This document shows, one piece after another, positions 1-8,201 of a stretch of 42,842 nt of DNA. The translations under genes and the position numbers were made by a program. Location of the stretch: positions 1-42,842 of the forward strand of contig CADBNF010000029.1 in NCBI GenBank assembly GCA_902796005.1. Reading direction: 5' to 3'. Under the pieces are notes generated by a model. The model did not search any database. It worked only from the letters and a program-made list of their open reading frames with translations, and had not been told where the DNA came from. Every line of letters begins with the position of its first letter. Positions within the stretch are counted from its first letter, which is position 1. The DNA is from an uncultured Lachnospiraceae bacterium (GTDB lineage: Bacteria > Bacillota > Clostridia > Lachnospirales > Lachnospiraceae).

Positions 1-19
1 AATACGGCAGTTTTTTTAA

Positions 20-3000
20 TTACTCCTGGTTTATCGTCGACACCCCCATGGTCATCTCTTCCAGCACATCCAGCACCAGCCGGACCGTATCCAGGGATGT
101 CAGCATGGTGACATTGTGCTGCGCCGCGCAATGCCGGATGGCAAAACCGTCCGGATAATGCAGGCCGGACCGGATTGCCCGGGTATTAATCACGTAACTG
201 ACATAGCCCGAACGGATGGAATCCAGCACCTCGGTACTGCCCTCGCTGGGCTTTTTGCGGATCCGCGTCCGGATACCGTGGTTTTTCAGCACCTCTCCCG
301 TCAGTGTCGTCGCCTCGATATTAAAGCCCATCCTGTAAAATCGCTCGATTAAGGGTACCGTCTCCCGCTTGTCCTCGTCCGCCACACTCACCAGCACCGT
401 ACCGTAATTCTTCAGAGTCAGCCCGGCGGCAATCAGCGCCTTATAGGCTGCCCGATGCAGCTTTTTGTCATAGCCGATGGCCTCTCCCGTGGATTTCATC
501 TCAGGAGAAAGGTACGTCTCCATCCCCTCCAGCTTGGAAAAGGAAAATACCGGTACCTTCACATAAAACCGCTCCTTTTCCTTCGGATAAAGGCAGGTGA
601 TTCCCTGCTCCTTTAAGGATTTGCCCAGCATGACCAGGGTGCACATGTCCGCCAGGGGCCAGCCGGTGGCCTTGGAAAGGAAGGGCACCGTCCGGGAGGA
701 CCGGGGATTTACCTCGATGATGTACACCTGTTCATGCTCATCCACAATAAACTGGATATTGTACAGACCCACGATGCCGATGGCCGGACCCAGCCGCAGG
801 GTATACTCCAGAATGGTTTCTTTAACCTTCTCCGAAAGTGTGTATGGGGGATAAACACTGATGGAATCTCCGGAATGCACCCCCGTGCGCTCCACCAGCT
901 CCATGATGCCGGGCACGAACACGTCTTTTCCGTCGCAGACCGCATCCACTTCCACCTCCTTGCCCCGGATGTAGCGGTCCACCAGCACCGGCTTATCCTT
1001 ATCCATGGCCACCGCATCCCGCAGGTAATGCCACATGCTCTCTTCTCCCGCAACAATCTGCATGGCCCGGCCGCCCAGAACGAAGCTGGGCCGCACCAGC
1101 ACCGGGTAGCCGATCCTTGCCGCCGCCTTAATGCCCTCTTCGATATCCGTCACGGCCGTACCTTCCGGCTGCGGAATACCCAGGGACAGCAGAAGCTTTT
1201 CAAACAAATCCCGGTTCTCCGCCCGGTCAATGGCGTCCCTGTCCGTACCGATAATCCTGACGCCCCGCTCAGCCAGGGCAGTGCCTAAGTTGATGGCCGT
1301 CTGTCCGCCCAGGGTGACAATAACCCCCTCAGGCTTTTCCAGGGTTATGATATTCATCACATCCTCGGGGAACAGGGGTTCAAAATACAGCTTGTCCGCA
1401 CAGGTATAATCCGTGGAAACCGTTTCCGGATTGTTGTTGATGATGATCGCTTCATAGCCGGCCTTCTGAATCGTCTGCACCGCGTGAACCGTGGAATAAT
1501 CAAATTCCACGCCCTGGCCGATACGGATGGGGCCGGCGCCGAGCACGATGATTTTCTTCCTGCCGGATATTCTGGATTCGTTCTCCTCCTCATAGGTGGA
1601 ATAAAAATAAGGCACATAGCTGTCAAATTCCGACGCGCAGGTGTCGATCATTTTGTAAACGGGAAGGATTTCCGCTTCCTGCCGCAGCCGGAAGATTTCC
1701 TCCTCGGTGCGGTTCCACAAAACCGCGATTTCCCGGTCGGAAAAGCCCATGCGCTTGGCTTCCTTCAGGATGTCAACGGAACCCGGGTTTTCCCGCAGTC
1801 TCTCCTCCTCCCGGACAATATTCGAAAGGCCGCGCAGGAAGAAGGGATCGATGCCCGTTTTCTCAAAAAGCACGTCCTCCTTCGTCCCCCGGCGGATAAG
1901 GCCTGCCAGGGCAAAGATCCGGTCGTCCCGGCCTTTTTCGATGTAGGCCAGCAGTTCCCGGGTCTCCTCGGCCTCTGTTTTGGCATCATACAGGTGAAAA
2001 TGCCCGGTTTCCAGTGACCGGATACCCTTCAGAAGGCTTTCCTCAAAGGTCCTGCCGATACTCATGACCTCCCCGGTGGCCTTCATCTGGGTGGACAGGG
2101 AATTGTCCGCCTCGGTGAATTTATCAAAGGGGAATCTCGGAAGCTTGGTAACCACATAATCCAGGGAAGGCTCGAAGGCCGCGCAGGTGTTGGCCAGGGC
2201 GATTTCCTCCAGAGTCAGGCCGACGCCGATTTTCGCGGAAACCCGGGCAATGGGATAGCCGCTGGCCTTGGATGCCAGGGCAGAGGACCGGGAGACCCGG
2301 GGATTGACCTCGATCAGGTAATACTGAAAGGAAGCCGGATCCAGGGCGAACTGCACATTGCAGCCCCCTTCTATCTCCAGGGCCCGGATTATTTTCAGGG
2401 CGCTGGACCGCAGCATCTGGTATTCTTTGTTGGTCAGGGTCTGGGATGGGCAGACCACGATGGAATCGCCGGTGTGAATCCCGACCGGATCCAGGTTTTC
2501 CATGTTACAGACAGTGATGGCCGTATCCGCGCTGTCCCGCATGACCTCGTATTCGATTTCCTTAAAGCCCCTGACACTTTTTTCGATGAGCACCTCGCCC
2601 ACGGGAGAAATCTCCAGGGCATTTTTAAGGAGAGGCAGGAATTCCTCCCTGCTTTCGGCAAAGCCGCCTCCGGTTCCGCCCAGGGTAAAGGCAGGCCTTA
2701 AGACCAGGGGATAGCCGATTTTCTCCGCAATGCCCAGGCCTTCCTCCGTATTTGCCGCAATCCCTGAAGGCAGGACCGGTTCTCCCAGCTCTTCGCATAA
2801 TTCCTTGAACAGTTCCCGGTCCTCTGCCCGTTCGATGGGCCGGCTTTTCGTCCCCAGAAGCTCTGTCCGGCATTCTGCAAGAATGCCCTTTTTCTCCAGC
2901 TGCATGGCCAGGTTCAGGCCGGTCTGTCCGCCGATGCCCGGCAGGATGGCGTCCGGCCGCTCATAGCGAATGATTTTCGCAATGTACTCCAGAGTAAGGG

Positions 3001-3202
3001 GAGCCATATAGACCTTGTCGGCAATGGCCGTATCCGTCATGATGGTGGCGGGATTGGAATTGCACAGGATGACCTCGTATCCTTCCTCCTTAAGCGCCAG
3101 ACAGGCCTGGGTTCCGGCATAGTCAAATTCGGCGGCCTGCCCGATGACGATGGGTCCGGACCCGATGACCAGGATTTTCTTAATATCCGTTCTCTTCGGC
3201 AT
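20..3202 (-). CDS. carB: Carbamoyl-phosphate synthase large subunit
   Basis: This 1060-residue protein is the synthetase subunit of carbamoyl-phosphate synthase, which joins bicarbonate, two ATP and ammonia (delivered from CarA) to make carbamoyl phosphate for pyrimidines and arginine. The sequence shows the family's internal duplication: each half opens with a GSGPI/GAGPI-rich ATP-grasp pre-domain (KKILVIGSGPIVIGQ at about residue 9 and KIIVLGAGPIRIGQG in the middle). Each half also carries an ATP-grasp centre ending in EVNPR-S-SR. The C-terminal ~140 residues are the MGS-like allosteric domain. Length is normal (about 1060-1075). The ATG at 3202 has a GGAGGAGG site 7-8 bases upstream and overlaps the 3' end of carA by 23 bp, which suggests translational coupling. 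It is the last gene of the purC-guaA-purF-carA-carB run, and I see no terminator in the 19 bases left in the window. Confidence 0.98.
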   Translation of the reverse strand: MPKRTDIKKILVIGSGPIVIGQAAEFDYAGTQACLALKEEGYEVILCNSNPATIMTDTAIADKVYMAPLTLEYIAKIIRYERPDAILPGIGGQTGLNLAMQLEKKGILAECRTELLGTKSRPIERAEDRELFKELCEELGEPVLPSGIAANTEEGLGIAEKIGYPLVLRPAFTLGGTGGGFAESREEFLPLLKNALEISPVGEVLIEKSVRGFKEIEYEVMRDSADTAITVCNMENLDPVGIHTGDSIVVCPSQTLTNKEYQMLRSSALKIIRALEIEGGCNVQFALDPASFQYYLIEVNPRVSRSSALASKASGYPIARVSAKIGVGLTLEEIALANTCAAFEPSLDYVVTKLPRFPFDKFTEADNSLSTQMKATGEVMSIGRTFEESLLKGIRSLETGHFHLYDAKTEAEETRELLAYIEKGRDDRIFALAGLIRRGTKEDVLFEKTGIDPFFLRGLSNIVREEERLRENPGSVDILKEAKRMGFSDREIAVLWNRTEEEIFRLRQEAEILPVYKMIDTCASEFDSYVPYFYSTYEEENESRISGRKKIIVLGAGPIRIGQGVEFDYSTVHAVQTIQKAGYEAIIINNNPETVSTDYTCADKLYFEPLFPEDVMNIITLEKPEGVIVTLGGQTAINLGTALAERGVRIIGTDRDAIDRAENRDLFEKLLLSLGIPQPEGTAVTDIEEGIKAAARIGYPVLVRPSFVLGGRAMQIVAGEESMWHYLRDAVAMDKDKPVLVDRYIRGKEVEVDAVCDGKDVFVPGIMELVERTGVHSGDSISVYPPYTLSEKVKETILEYTLRLGPAIGIVGLYNIQFIVDEHEQVYIIEVNPRSSRTVPFLSKATGWPLADMCTLVMLGKSLKEQGITCLYPKEKERFYVKVPVFSFSKLEGMETYLSPEMKSTGEAIGYDKKLHRAAYKALIAAGLTLKNYGTVLVSVADEDKRETVPLIERFYRMGFNIEATTLTGEVLKNHGIRTRIRKKPSEGSTEVLDSIRSGYVSYVINTRAIRSGLHYPDGFAIRHCAAQHNVTMLTSLDTVRLVLDVLEEMTMGVSTINQE

Positions 3203-4286
3203 GCTTTTCCTCCTCCATCAGACGGATGAATGCGTCAAAAAGATACCCGCTGTCTTCCGGTCCCGGCGCACTTTCCGGATGAAACTGGACGGAGAAGGCC
3301 CGGTCTCTCTCACAGCGCAGTCCTTCCACCGTTTTATCCAGCAGATTCAGGTGGGTTACACGTAAGGGCGTGCCGGCAAGGCTTGCGGCATCCACGGCAT
3401 AGGAATGGTTCTGAGCGGTAATTTCCACCCTGCCGGTTTCCAGGTTCTTCACAGGATGGTTTCCGCCCCGGTGTCCGAATTTCAGCTTATAGGTTTTCCC
3501 GCCGTAGGCCCTGGCGATGATCTGGTGTCCCAGGCAGATGCCGAATACCGGCTTCTCTCCCAGAAGCTGCCGGATGGTTTCCGCTGTTTCCGGCACGTCC
3601 GCCGGATCCCCCGGCCCGTTCGAGAGAAAAATCCCGTCCGGATTCAGGCTGCGTATCTCCGCCGCCGTCGTATTCCAGGGAAGGACGGTTACCCGGCAGC
3701 CTTTGGCTTGCAGGACGCGCAGGATATTTTTCTTCATCCCGCAGTCCAGGGCAGCCACATGAAACCGCTCTTCTTGGCAGGCGGGAAAAATCTTGACTGA
3801 CCCGGTGCTGACCAGGGAGACCGTATTTTTCGGAACTTCCGTGTTTTCCAGGACGGCCAGGGCCGCAGAAAGGGGCGTGTCCGCAGCGGTCAGGAGGACC
3901 TTTTCCGTACCTGCTTCCCGAATCCTCCTGGTCAGCATCCGGGTATCCGGGCCGTACATGCCGGGAATTCCGTATTCCTTCATGGCGGCGTCCAGGGTCT
4001 TTGTACAGCGGAAATTGGAGGGTTCTTCCGTATATTCCCTGACAATCATCGCGCCGAGGGAAGGCCTGTCTGTCTCCCAGTCCCCGTCATTTATCCCGTA
4101 ATTTCCGATAAGAGGGTAGGTCATCACCACTGCCTGACCGGTATAGGAGGGGTCTGACAGGATTTCCTGGTAACCGGCCATGGAGGTGTTGAATACCAGT
4201 TCACAAACGCTGTCCTTCTCCGCGCCGAAGCCGTATCCGCAGACCTCCGTACCGTCCTCGAACACCAGTTTCCGGTTAAAACGCAT
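3180..4286 (-). CDS. carA: Carbamoyl-phosphate synthase small (glutaminase) subunit
   Basis: The 368-residue protein is the glutamine amidotransferase subunit that hydrolyses glutamine and channels ammonia to CarB. The N-terminal half is the CPSase small-chain domain (starting MRFNRKLVFEDGTEV). The C-terminal half is a class I GATase with the nucleophile elbow GICLGHQ and the catalytic HPE near the end. The open frame extends upstream to 4415, but the real start is the ATG at 4286: the protein family begins here and a CCTCC complement (GGAGG) lies at 4296-4300. The start overlaps the last 11 bases of purF, and the 3' end overlaps carB by 23 bp, so all three genes are likely translated in concert. 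Placing carAB directly behind purF rather than in a pyr operon is unusual and groups it with other glutamine-using enzymes. Confidence 0.97.
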   Translation of the reverse strand: MRFNRKLVFEDGTEVCGYGFGAEKDSVCELVFNTSMAGYQEILSDPSYTGQAVVMTYPLIGNYGINDGDWETDRPSLGAMIVREYTEEPSNFRCTKTLDAAMKEYGIPGMYGPDTRMLTRRIREAGTEKVLLTAADTPLSAALAVLENTEVPKNTVSLVSTGSVKIFPACQEERFHVAALDCGMKKNILRVLQAKGCRVTVLPWNTTAAEIRSLNPDGIFLSNGPGDPADVPETAETIRQLLGEKPVFGICLGHQIIARAYGGKTYKLKFGHRGGNHPVKNLETGRVEITAQNHSYAVDAASLAGTPLRVTHLNLLDKTVEGLRCERDRAFSVQFHPESAPGPEDSGYLFDAFIRLMEEEKHAEENGY

Positions 4287-5715
4287 TTCTTTCAGCCTCC
4301 TTGTTTCGTTTCTCGGAGAGCCGCTGCTCGAACCGGTTTTTCCGGCTGTCCGCCGGCACCGCCGTCGGATAGTCCCCGTCAAAGCAGGCGCTGCAGAAAT
4401 CCGGCTTTCCCACAAGCTCCGCCAGGCTTTCCGCCGGCAGGTACCCCAGGGAATCAGCGCCGATGTATGCGGCGATTTCCGGGACGGAAAGCCGGCAGGC
4501 TATCAGGTTCTCCCGGGAATCGATGTCCGTCCCGTAATAACAGGGATTCAGGAAGGGTGGAGAAGAAATCCGCATGTGGACCTCGGATGCGCCGGCGTCT
4601 TTAAGCAGCTTTACAATCTGGCCGCTGGTGGTGCCCCGGACGATGGAATCATCCACGAGTACGATCCGCTTACCCCGCACCGCTTCCTCGATGACGGACA
4701 GCTTTATCCGCACCTGATCCTGCCGGCCCTCCGGTGCAATGAAGGTCCTGCCGATATATTTGTTTTTGATAAAACCGATACCGTAGGGGATGCCGGACCG
4801 CCGGGAAAAGCCCAGGGCCGCATCCAGGCCGGAATCCGGCACACCGATGACCAGATCTGCCTCACAGGGATGCTCCCTGGCCAGGATTTCTCCTGCCCGT
4901 ATGCGGGCTTCATGAACAGATACCCCGTCCAGGACGGAATCCGGCCGGGCAAAATAAATGTATTCAAAGATACATGGCCTGGGCTTTCTTTTCCCGCAGT
5001 GCTCCCGCCTGGAAATCACCTCTCCTTCGCAGAACACCAGGATTTCTCCGGGGAGAAGGTCCCGGATAAATTCCGCGCCGACGGCTGCCAGGGCACAGCT
5101 TTCCGAAGCGGCGATATAGGTTCCGTCCGGCCTTTTTCCGTAACAAAGCGGCCTGAAGCCGTAAGGGTCCCGGGCCAGAATCATCTTTCTGGCGGAAAGG
5201 ATGATCAGGGAGTAGGCCCCTTCCAGCACATTCATGGCCCGGCTTACCGCCTCCTCGATGGAAGGGGCCGTCAGCCTTTCCCGGGTAATGATGTAAGCAA
5301 TGGTTTCGGTATCCGAAGTGGTATGGAAAATCGCGCCGGACAGCTCCAGTTCGCCCCGAAGCTTCCAGGCATTGGACAGGTTCCCGTTGTGGGCCACCGC
5401 CATTCTTCCCTTCACATGATTGACCTCTATGGGCTGGCAGTTCGCCCGATTGTTTCCCCCGGTGGTTCCGTACCGGGTGTGGGCCACCGCCATCGATCCT
5501 TCAGGAAAGGCGGCGAGCCGTTCGGGCGTAAACACCTCGCCCACCAGCCCCAGGTCCTTGTGGGAGACAAACAGGCCGTCGTCATTGACCACGATGCCGC
5601 AGCTTTCCTGCCCCCTGTGCTGCAGGGCATACAGTCCGTAATAGGCCAGCTCTGCTGCTTTTACCGGCTCTTCGGCGTAAACGCCGAAGATGCCGCATTC
5701 CTCGTGTATAGCCAT
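4276..5715 (-). CDS. purF: Amidophosphoribosyltransferase
   Basis: PurF catalyses the first committed step of purine synthesis: glutamine plus PRPP gives phosphoribosylamine. The 479-residue product starts MAIHEECGIFGVY. Cleavage before Cys7 would expose the N-terminal nucleophile, as in Bacillus PurF, which carries a propeptide. A [4Fe-4S] ligand set is visible: one Cys in the middle (REHCG or RPCIF), a Cys in NLIACRLS, and a CSAC pair near the C terminus, so this is the oxygen-sensitive cluster-bearing type. The PRPP-binding loop is VLVDDSIVRGTT. A TTG at 5733 opens the frame, but the ATG at 5715 has a clear AAAGGAAGG site and matches the family start. It sits 39 bases after guaA and overlaps carA by 11 bp. 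Confidence 0.97.
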   Translation of the reverse strand: MAIHEECGIFGVYAEEPVKAAELAYYGLYALQHRGQESCGIVVNDDGLFVSHKDLGLVGEVFTPERLAAFPEGSMAVAHTRYGTTGGNNRANCQPIEVNHVKGRMAVAHNGNLSNAWKLRGELELSGAIFHTTSDTETIAYIITRERLTAPSIEEAVSRAMNVLEGAYSLIILSARKMILARDPYGFRPLCYGKRPDGTYIAASESCALAAVGAEFIRDLLPGEILVFCEGEVISRREHCGKRKPRPCIFEYIYFARPDSVLDGVSVHEARIRAGEILAREHPCEADLVIGVPDSGLDAALGFSRRSGIPYGIGFIKNKYIGRTFIAPEGRQDQVRIKLSVIEEAVRGKRIVLVDDSIVRGTTSGQIVKLLKDAGASEVHMRISSPPFLNPCYYGTDIDSRENLIACRLSVPEIAAYIGADSLGYLPAESLAELVGKPDFCSACFDGDYPTAVPADSRKNRFEQRLSEKRNKEAERNAF

Positions 5716-5754
5716 CTTCCTTCCTTTCTCCAAACCTGCTGTCCGTTTCTCTGC

Positions 5755-7287
5755 TTACTCCCATTCCACCGTCGCCGGCGGCTTGGCCGTAATGTCATAG
5801 ACCACCCGGCTGATGCCCGGCACTTCGCCGGTTATCCGGCCCGACACCTCCTCCAGCACGGAAAATGGCAGCCGGCTCCACTGGGCCGTCATGAAATCCT
5901 CGGTGTCAACAGCCCGCAGGACCACGGTGCTGCCGTAGGCCCTGGCATCGCCCTTCACGCCTACGCTTTTCAGATCCGTCAGCACGGCAAAATACTGATC
6001 CGGACGTTCATCCACCGGCAGGCGGTCCACCTCCTCCCGGAAGATGGCATCGGCATCCTGCAGAAGCTTCACCCGCTCCGCCGTCACTGCCCCGATGATC
6101 CGGACCGCAAGTCCGGGGCCGGGAAACGGCTGCCGGTACACCAGCTCGTCGGGTATGCCGAGGGCCGTTCCGACTTTGCGCACCTCGTCCTTGAAAAGCT
6201 CCCGAAGCGGTTCGGCGATTTCGGAAAAGGACATGCGTTCCGGCAGACCGCCCACATTGTGGTGGCTTTTAATAACCGCTGAATCCCCCTTTCCGCTTTC
6301 GATTACGTCCGGATAAATGGTTCCCTGGGCCAGGACCTCGATGCTTCCCAGTTTTTTCGCCTCTTCCTCAAAGACCCGGATGAATTCTTCACCGATAATC
6401 TTCCGCTTTCTCTCCGGCTCGGTCACCCCCTGCAGCTTCCTTAAAAACCGCTCCCGGGCATCCACCCGTATAAGGTTCATCCCGAATTTTTCCTTAAAGG
6501 CGGTCTCCACCAGATCGCCCTCGTTCTTTCTGAGAAGGCCGTGGTCAACGAAGACACAGGTGAGGTTCTGCCCGACCGCCCGATGTAAAAGGACGGCGGC
6601 CACGGCGGAATCCACTCCGCCGGAAAGGGCAAGAAGAACCCTTTTGCCCGCCAGCTCCTTCCTGTATTTTTCAATGGAAGCCTTTACGAAACTGTCCGTC
6701 TGCCAGTCGCAGGAGCAGCCGCAGATATCCAGCAGGAAATTCTCAAGCATTTGCCTGCCGTATTCCGTATGGGTGACTTCTGGATGAAACTGCAGGGCAT
6801 AAAGTCCCCTGCCCTCATCCGCAAAGGCGGCATTTTCACATTTCTCCGTCCGGGCCAGCGCAAGAAAGCCCTCCGGCAGCCGGGTAACCTGGTCCGTATG
6901 GCTCATCCAGCAGATGCTCTCCTCCGGCACCCCGGCAAAAAGCCGGCAGTCTGCCGTCATAAGCGGTGTCCTGCCGTATTCGGAAGCGCCGGAAGCGGCA
7001 GATACTTCTCCGCCGCACAGATAAGCCATCAGCTGGGCTCCGTAGCAGATGCCAAGCACGGGTATCCCCAGAGCCAGCACCGCCGGATCACACTTTGGCG
7101 AGCCGCTTTCATATACGCTGTTCGGCCCGCCGGTAAAGATGATGCCTTTGTATCCTGTTTCCTTTATCTCCCTGGCGGTAATACCGTCGCAGGGCCTGAT
7201 TTCCGCATAGACCTGGTGCTCCCGGACCCTCCTTGCGATCAGCTGGCTGTACTGCCCGCCGAAATCCAGCACGAGAATTTTCTCCAT
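5755..7287 (-). CDS. guaA: GMP synthase (glutamine-hydrolysing)
   Basis: GuaA aminates XMP to GMP using glutamine and ATP. The 510-residue protein has the standard order: class I GATase at about residues 1-190 (DFGGQYSQLIARRVRE, GICYGAQL with the catalytic Cys, HPEVTHTE), then an ATP-pyrophosphatase domain with the P-loop LALSGGVDSAVAAVLL. The C-terminal dimerisation domain ends in ITAKPPATVEWE, the usual GuaA ending. Length is normal. The ATG at 7287 has a GGAG site about 9 bases upstream and lies 29 bases after purC, so it is probably transcribed from the purC promoter and subject to its attenuator. Confidence 0.98.
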   Translation of the reverse strand: MEKILVLDFGGQYSQLIARRVREHQVYAEIRPCDGITAREIKETGYKGIIFTGGPNSVYESGSPKCDPAVLALGIPVLGICYGAQLMAYLCGGEVSAASGASEYGRTPLMTADCRLFAGVPEESICWMSHTDQVTRLPEGFLALARTEKCENAAFADEGRGLYALQFHPEVTHTEYGRQMLENFLLDICGCSCDWQTDSFVKASIEKYRKELAGKRVLLALSGGVDSAVAAVLLHRAVGQNLTCVFVDHGLLRKNEGDLVETAFKEKFGMNLIRVDARERFLRKLQGVTEPERKRKIIGEEFIRVFEEEAKKLGSIEVLAQGTIYPDVIESGKGDSAVIKSHHNVGGLPERMSFSEIAEPLRELFKDEVRKVGTALGIPDELVYRQPFPGPGLAVRIIGAVTAERVKLLQDADAIFREEVDRLPVDERPDQYFAVLTDLKSVGVKGDARAYGSTVVLRAVDTEDFMTAQWSRLPFSVLEEVSGRITGEVPGISRVVYDITAKPPATVEWE

Positions 7288-7316
7288 AGGCTTTTTCTCC
7301 GTTTTTCCTGACTGAA

Positions 7317-8030
7317 TTAAAGGTTTTCCTTCAGTCTTCTCATGATTTCCTGATAGGCTTCCTCAACGCCTCCCAGGTCTCTTCGGAAGCGATCCTTGTC
7401 CAGCTTCTCCTTCGTTTCGCTGTCCCACAGCCTGCTGGTATCCGGGCTGATTTCATCCGCCAGAACCACCGTGCCGTCGGCTGTCCGGCCGAATTCCAGC
7501 TTGAAGTCCACCAGGGTCACACCGCACAGCTTCCAGATATCCTTAAGCGCCGCATTTGCGGCAAAGGCATATTTTTTGATGGTCTCGATTTCTTCCTTCG
7601 TCGCAAGGCCCAGGGCCAGGGCATGATATTCGTTCAGCAACGGGTCCCCCAGGGCATCATTTTTATAGGAAAACTCGATGGTGGGCGCCGCAAAGACGAT
7701 GCCCTCCTCCACGCCGTAGTTCTTCGCGAAAGATCCGGCGGCAATATTTCTGACAATGACCTCCAGCGGGATGATCTCCACCTTCTTTACCAGGGTTTCC
7801 CGATCGGAAAGCTCCCGTATAAAGTGGGTGGGGATGCCCAGGCGCTCCAGCTTCTGCATCAGCAGGTTGCTCATGCGGTTGTTGATGATGCCTTTGCCGG
7901 CAATGGTTCCCTTTTTCAATCCGTTAAATGCAGTGGCGTCGTCCTTGTAGGAGACGATAAGCGCCTCCGGATCCTCCGTCGCAAATACCTTTTTTGCCTT
8001 ACCCTCATACAGCTGTTCCCGTTTTTCCAT
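7317..8030 (-). CDS. purC: SAICAR synthase (phosphoribosylaminoimidazole-succinocarboxamide synthase)
   Basis: PurC condenses CAIR with aspartate in purine synthesis. The 237-residue product begins MEKREQLYEGKAKKVF, the conserved N terminus of bacterial PurC, and contains EIIPLEVIVRN and the aspartate/ATP-binding run LVDFKLEFGR, followed by LADEISPDTSRLWD. The frame is open upstream to 8132, but that part would lie inside the leader terminator. The ATG at 8030 is preceded by a purine-rich AAGGAAGGAAG site. It is the first gene of the five-gene unit ending in carB. Its promoter at 8124-8152 and the terminator at 8078-8114 lie just upstream, so its regulation would set expression of guaA, purF and carAB as well. 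Confidence 0.97.
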   Translation of the reverse strand: MEKREQLYEGKAKKVFATEDPEALIVSYKDDATAFNGLKKGTIAGKGIINNRMSNLLMQKLERLGIPTHFIRELSDRETLVKKVEIIPLEVIVRNIAAGSFAKNYGVEEGIVFAAPTIEFSYKNDALGDPLLNEYHALALGLATKEEIETIKKYAFAANAALKDIWKLCGVTLVDFKLEFGRTADGTVVLADEISPDTSRLWDSETKEKLDKDRFRRDLGGVEEAYQEIMRRLKENL

Positions 8031-8051
8031 TCTTCTTCCTTCCTTCTTTCC

Positions 8052-8068
8052 CCGGAATCCTCTTCCGG
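8052..8068 (-). promoter_or_regulatory. Small hairpin between purC attenuator and start codon
   Basis: On the purC transcript CCGGAA and TTCCGG are separated by five bases, giving a perfect 6-bp hairpin. It lies between the U-run of the leader terminator and the purC ribosome binding site. It has no U-tract and its role is unknown; it may insulate the ribosome binding site from the leader. Confidence 0.4.
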
Positions 8069-8071
8069 AAC

Positions 8072-8114
8072 AAAAAAAAGACAAAGACGCCTGCACAAAA
8101 GACGCCTTTGCCTT
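8072..8114 (-). terminator. purC leader attenuator with overlapping ANTAR-type hairpin
   Basis: Reading the minus strand, a 14-bp stem (8101-8114 with 8078-8091, including G-U pairs), a 9-base loop and a run of T at 8072-8077 form an intrinsic terminator that begins only a few bases after the predicted transcription start. The 5' arm can instead fold as AAGGC-AAAGGC-GUCUU (8099-8114): a 5-bp stem with a hexaloop carrying A at position 1 and G at position 4. The two folds are mutually exclusive, so a protein that stabilises the small hairpin would permit read-through. The same element stands before gdhA and in the RNA at 21751-21888. Confidence 0.75.
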
Positions 8115-8123
8115 ATGTCTGAA

Positions 8124-8152
8124 CTTATACACCGAGCTTTTCGGTTTGTCAA
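8124..8152 (-). promoter_or_regulatory. purC operon promoter
   Basis: A perfect -35 TTGACA (8147-8152), a 17-base spacer and a -10 TATAAG (8124-8129) point toward purC. The predicted transcription start is near 8117, immediately before the attenuator hairpin. Confidence 0.85.
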
Positions 8153-8201
8153 GTCTGTTTTGCCTTGCCCGGCGTCCCGCAGCCGGACCATTTCTCTGCC
8201 C

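Noticed and set aside
4180-6282. 700-codon open frame on the plus strand opposite carA, purF and guaA
   Set aside because: It is an antisense shadow of three clear genes; the predicted product is low-complexity and His/Pro/Gly/Arg-rich with no family features, as expected from GC-rich third positions.
8072-8152. purC leader as a purine, glutamine or guanidine riboswitch
   Set aside because: The leader before the U-run is only about 45 bases, too short for a known purine, ZTP or guanidine-I aptamer, and the conserved cores of those are absent.
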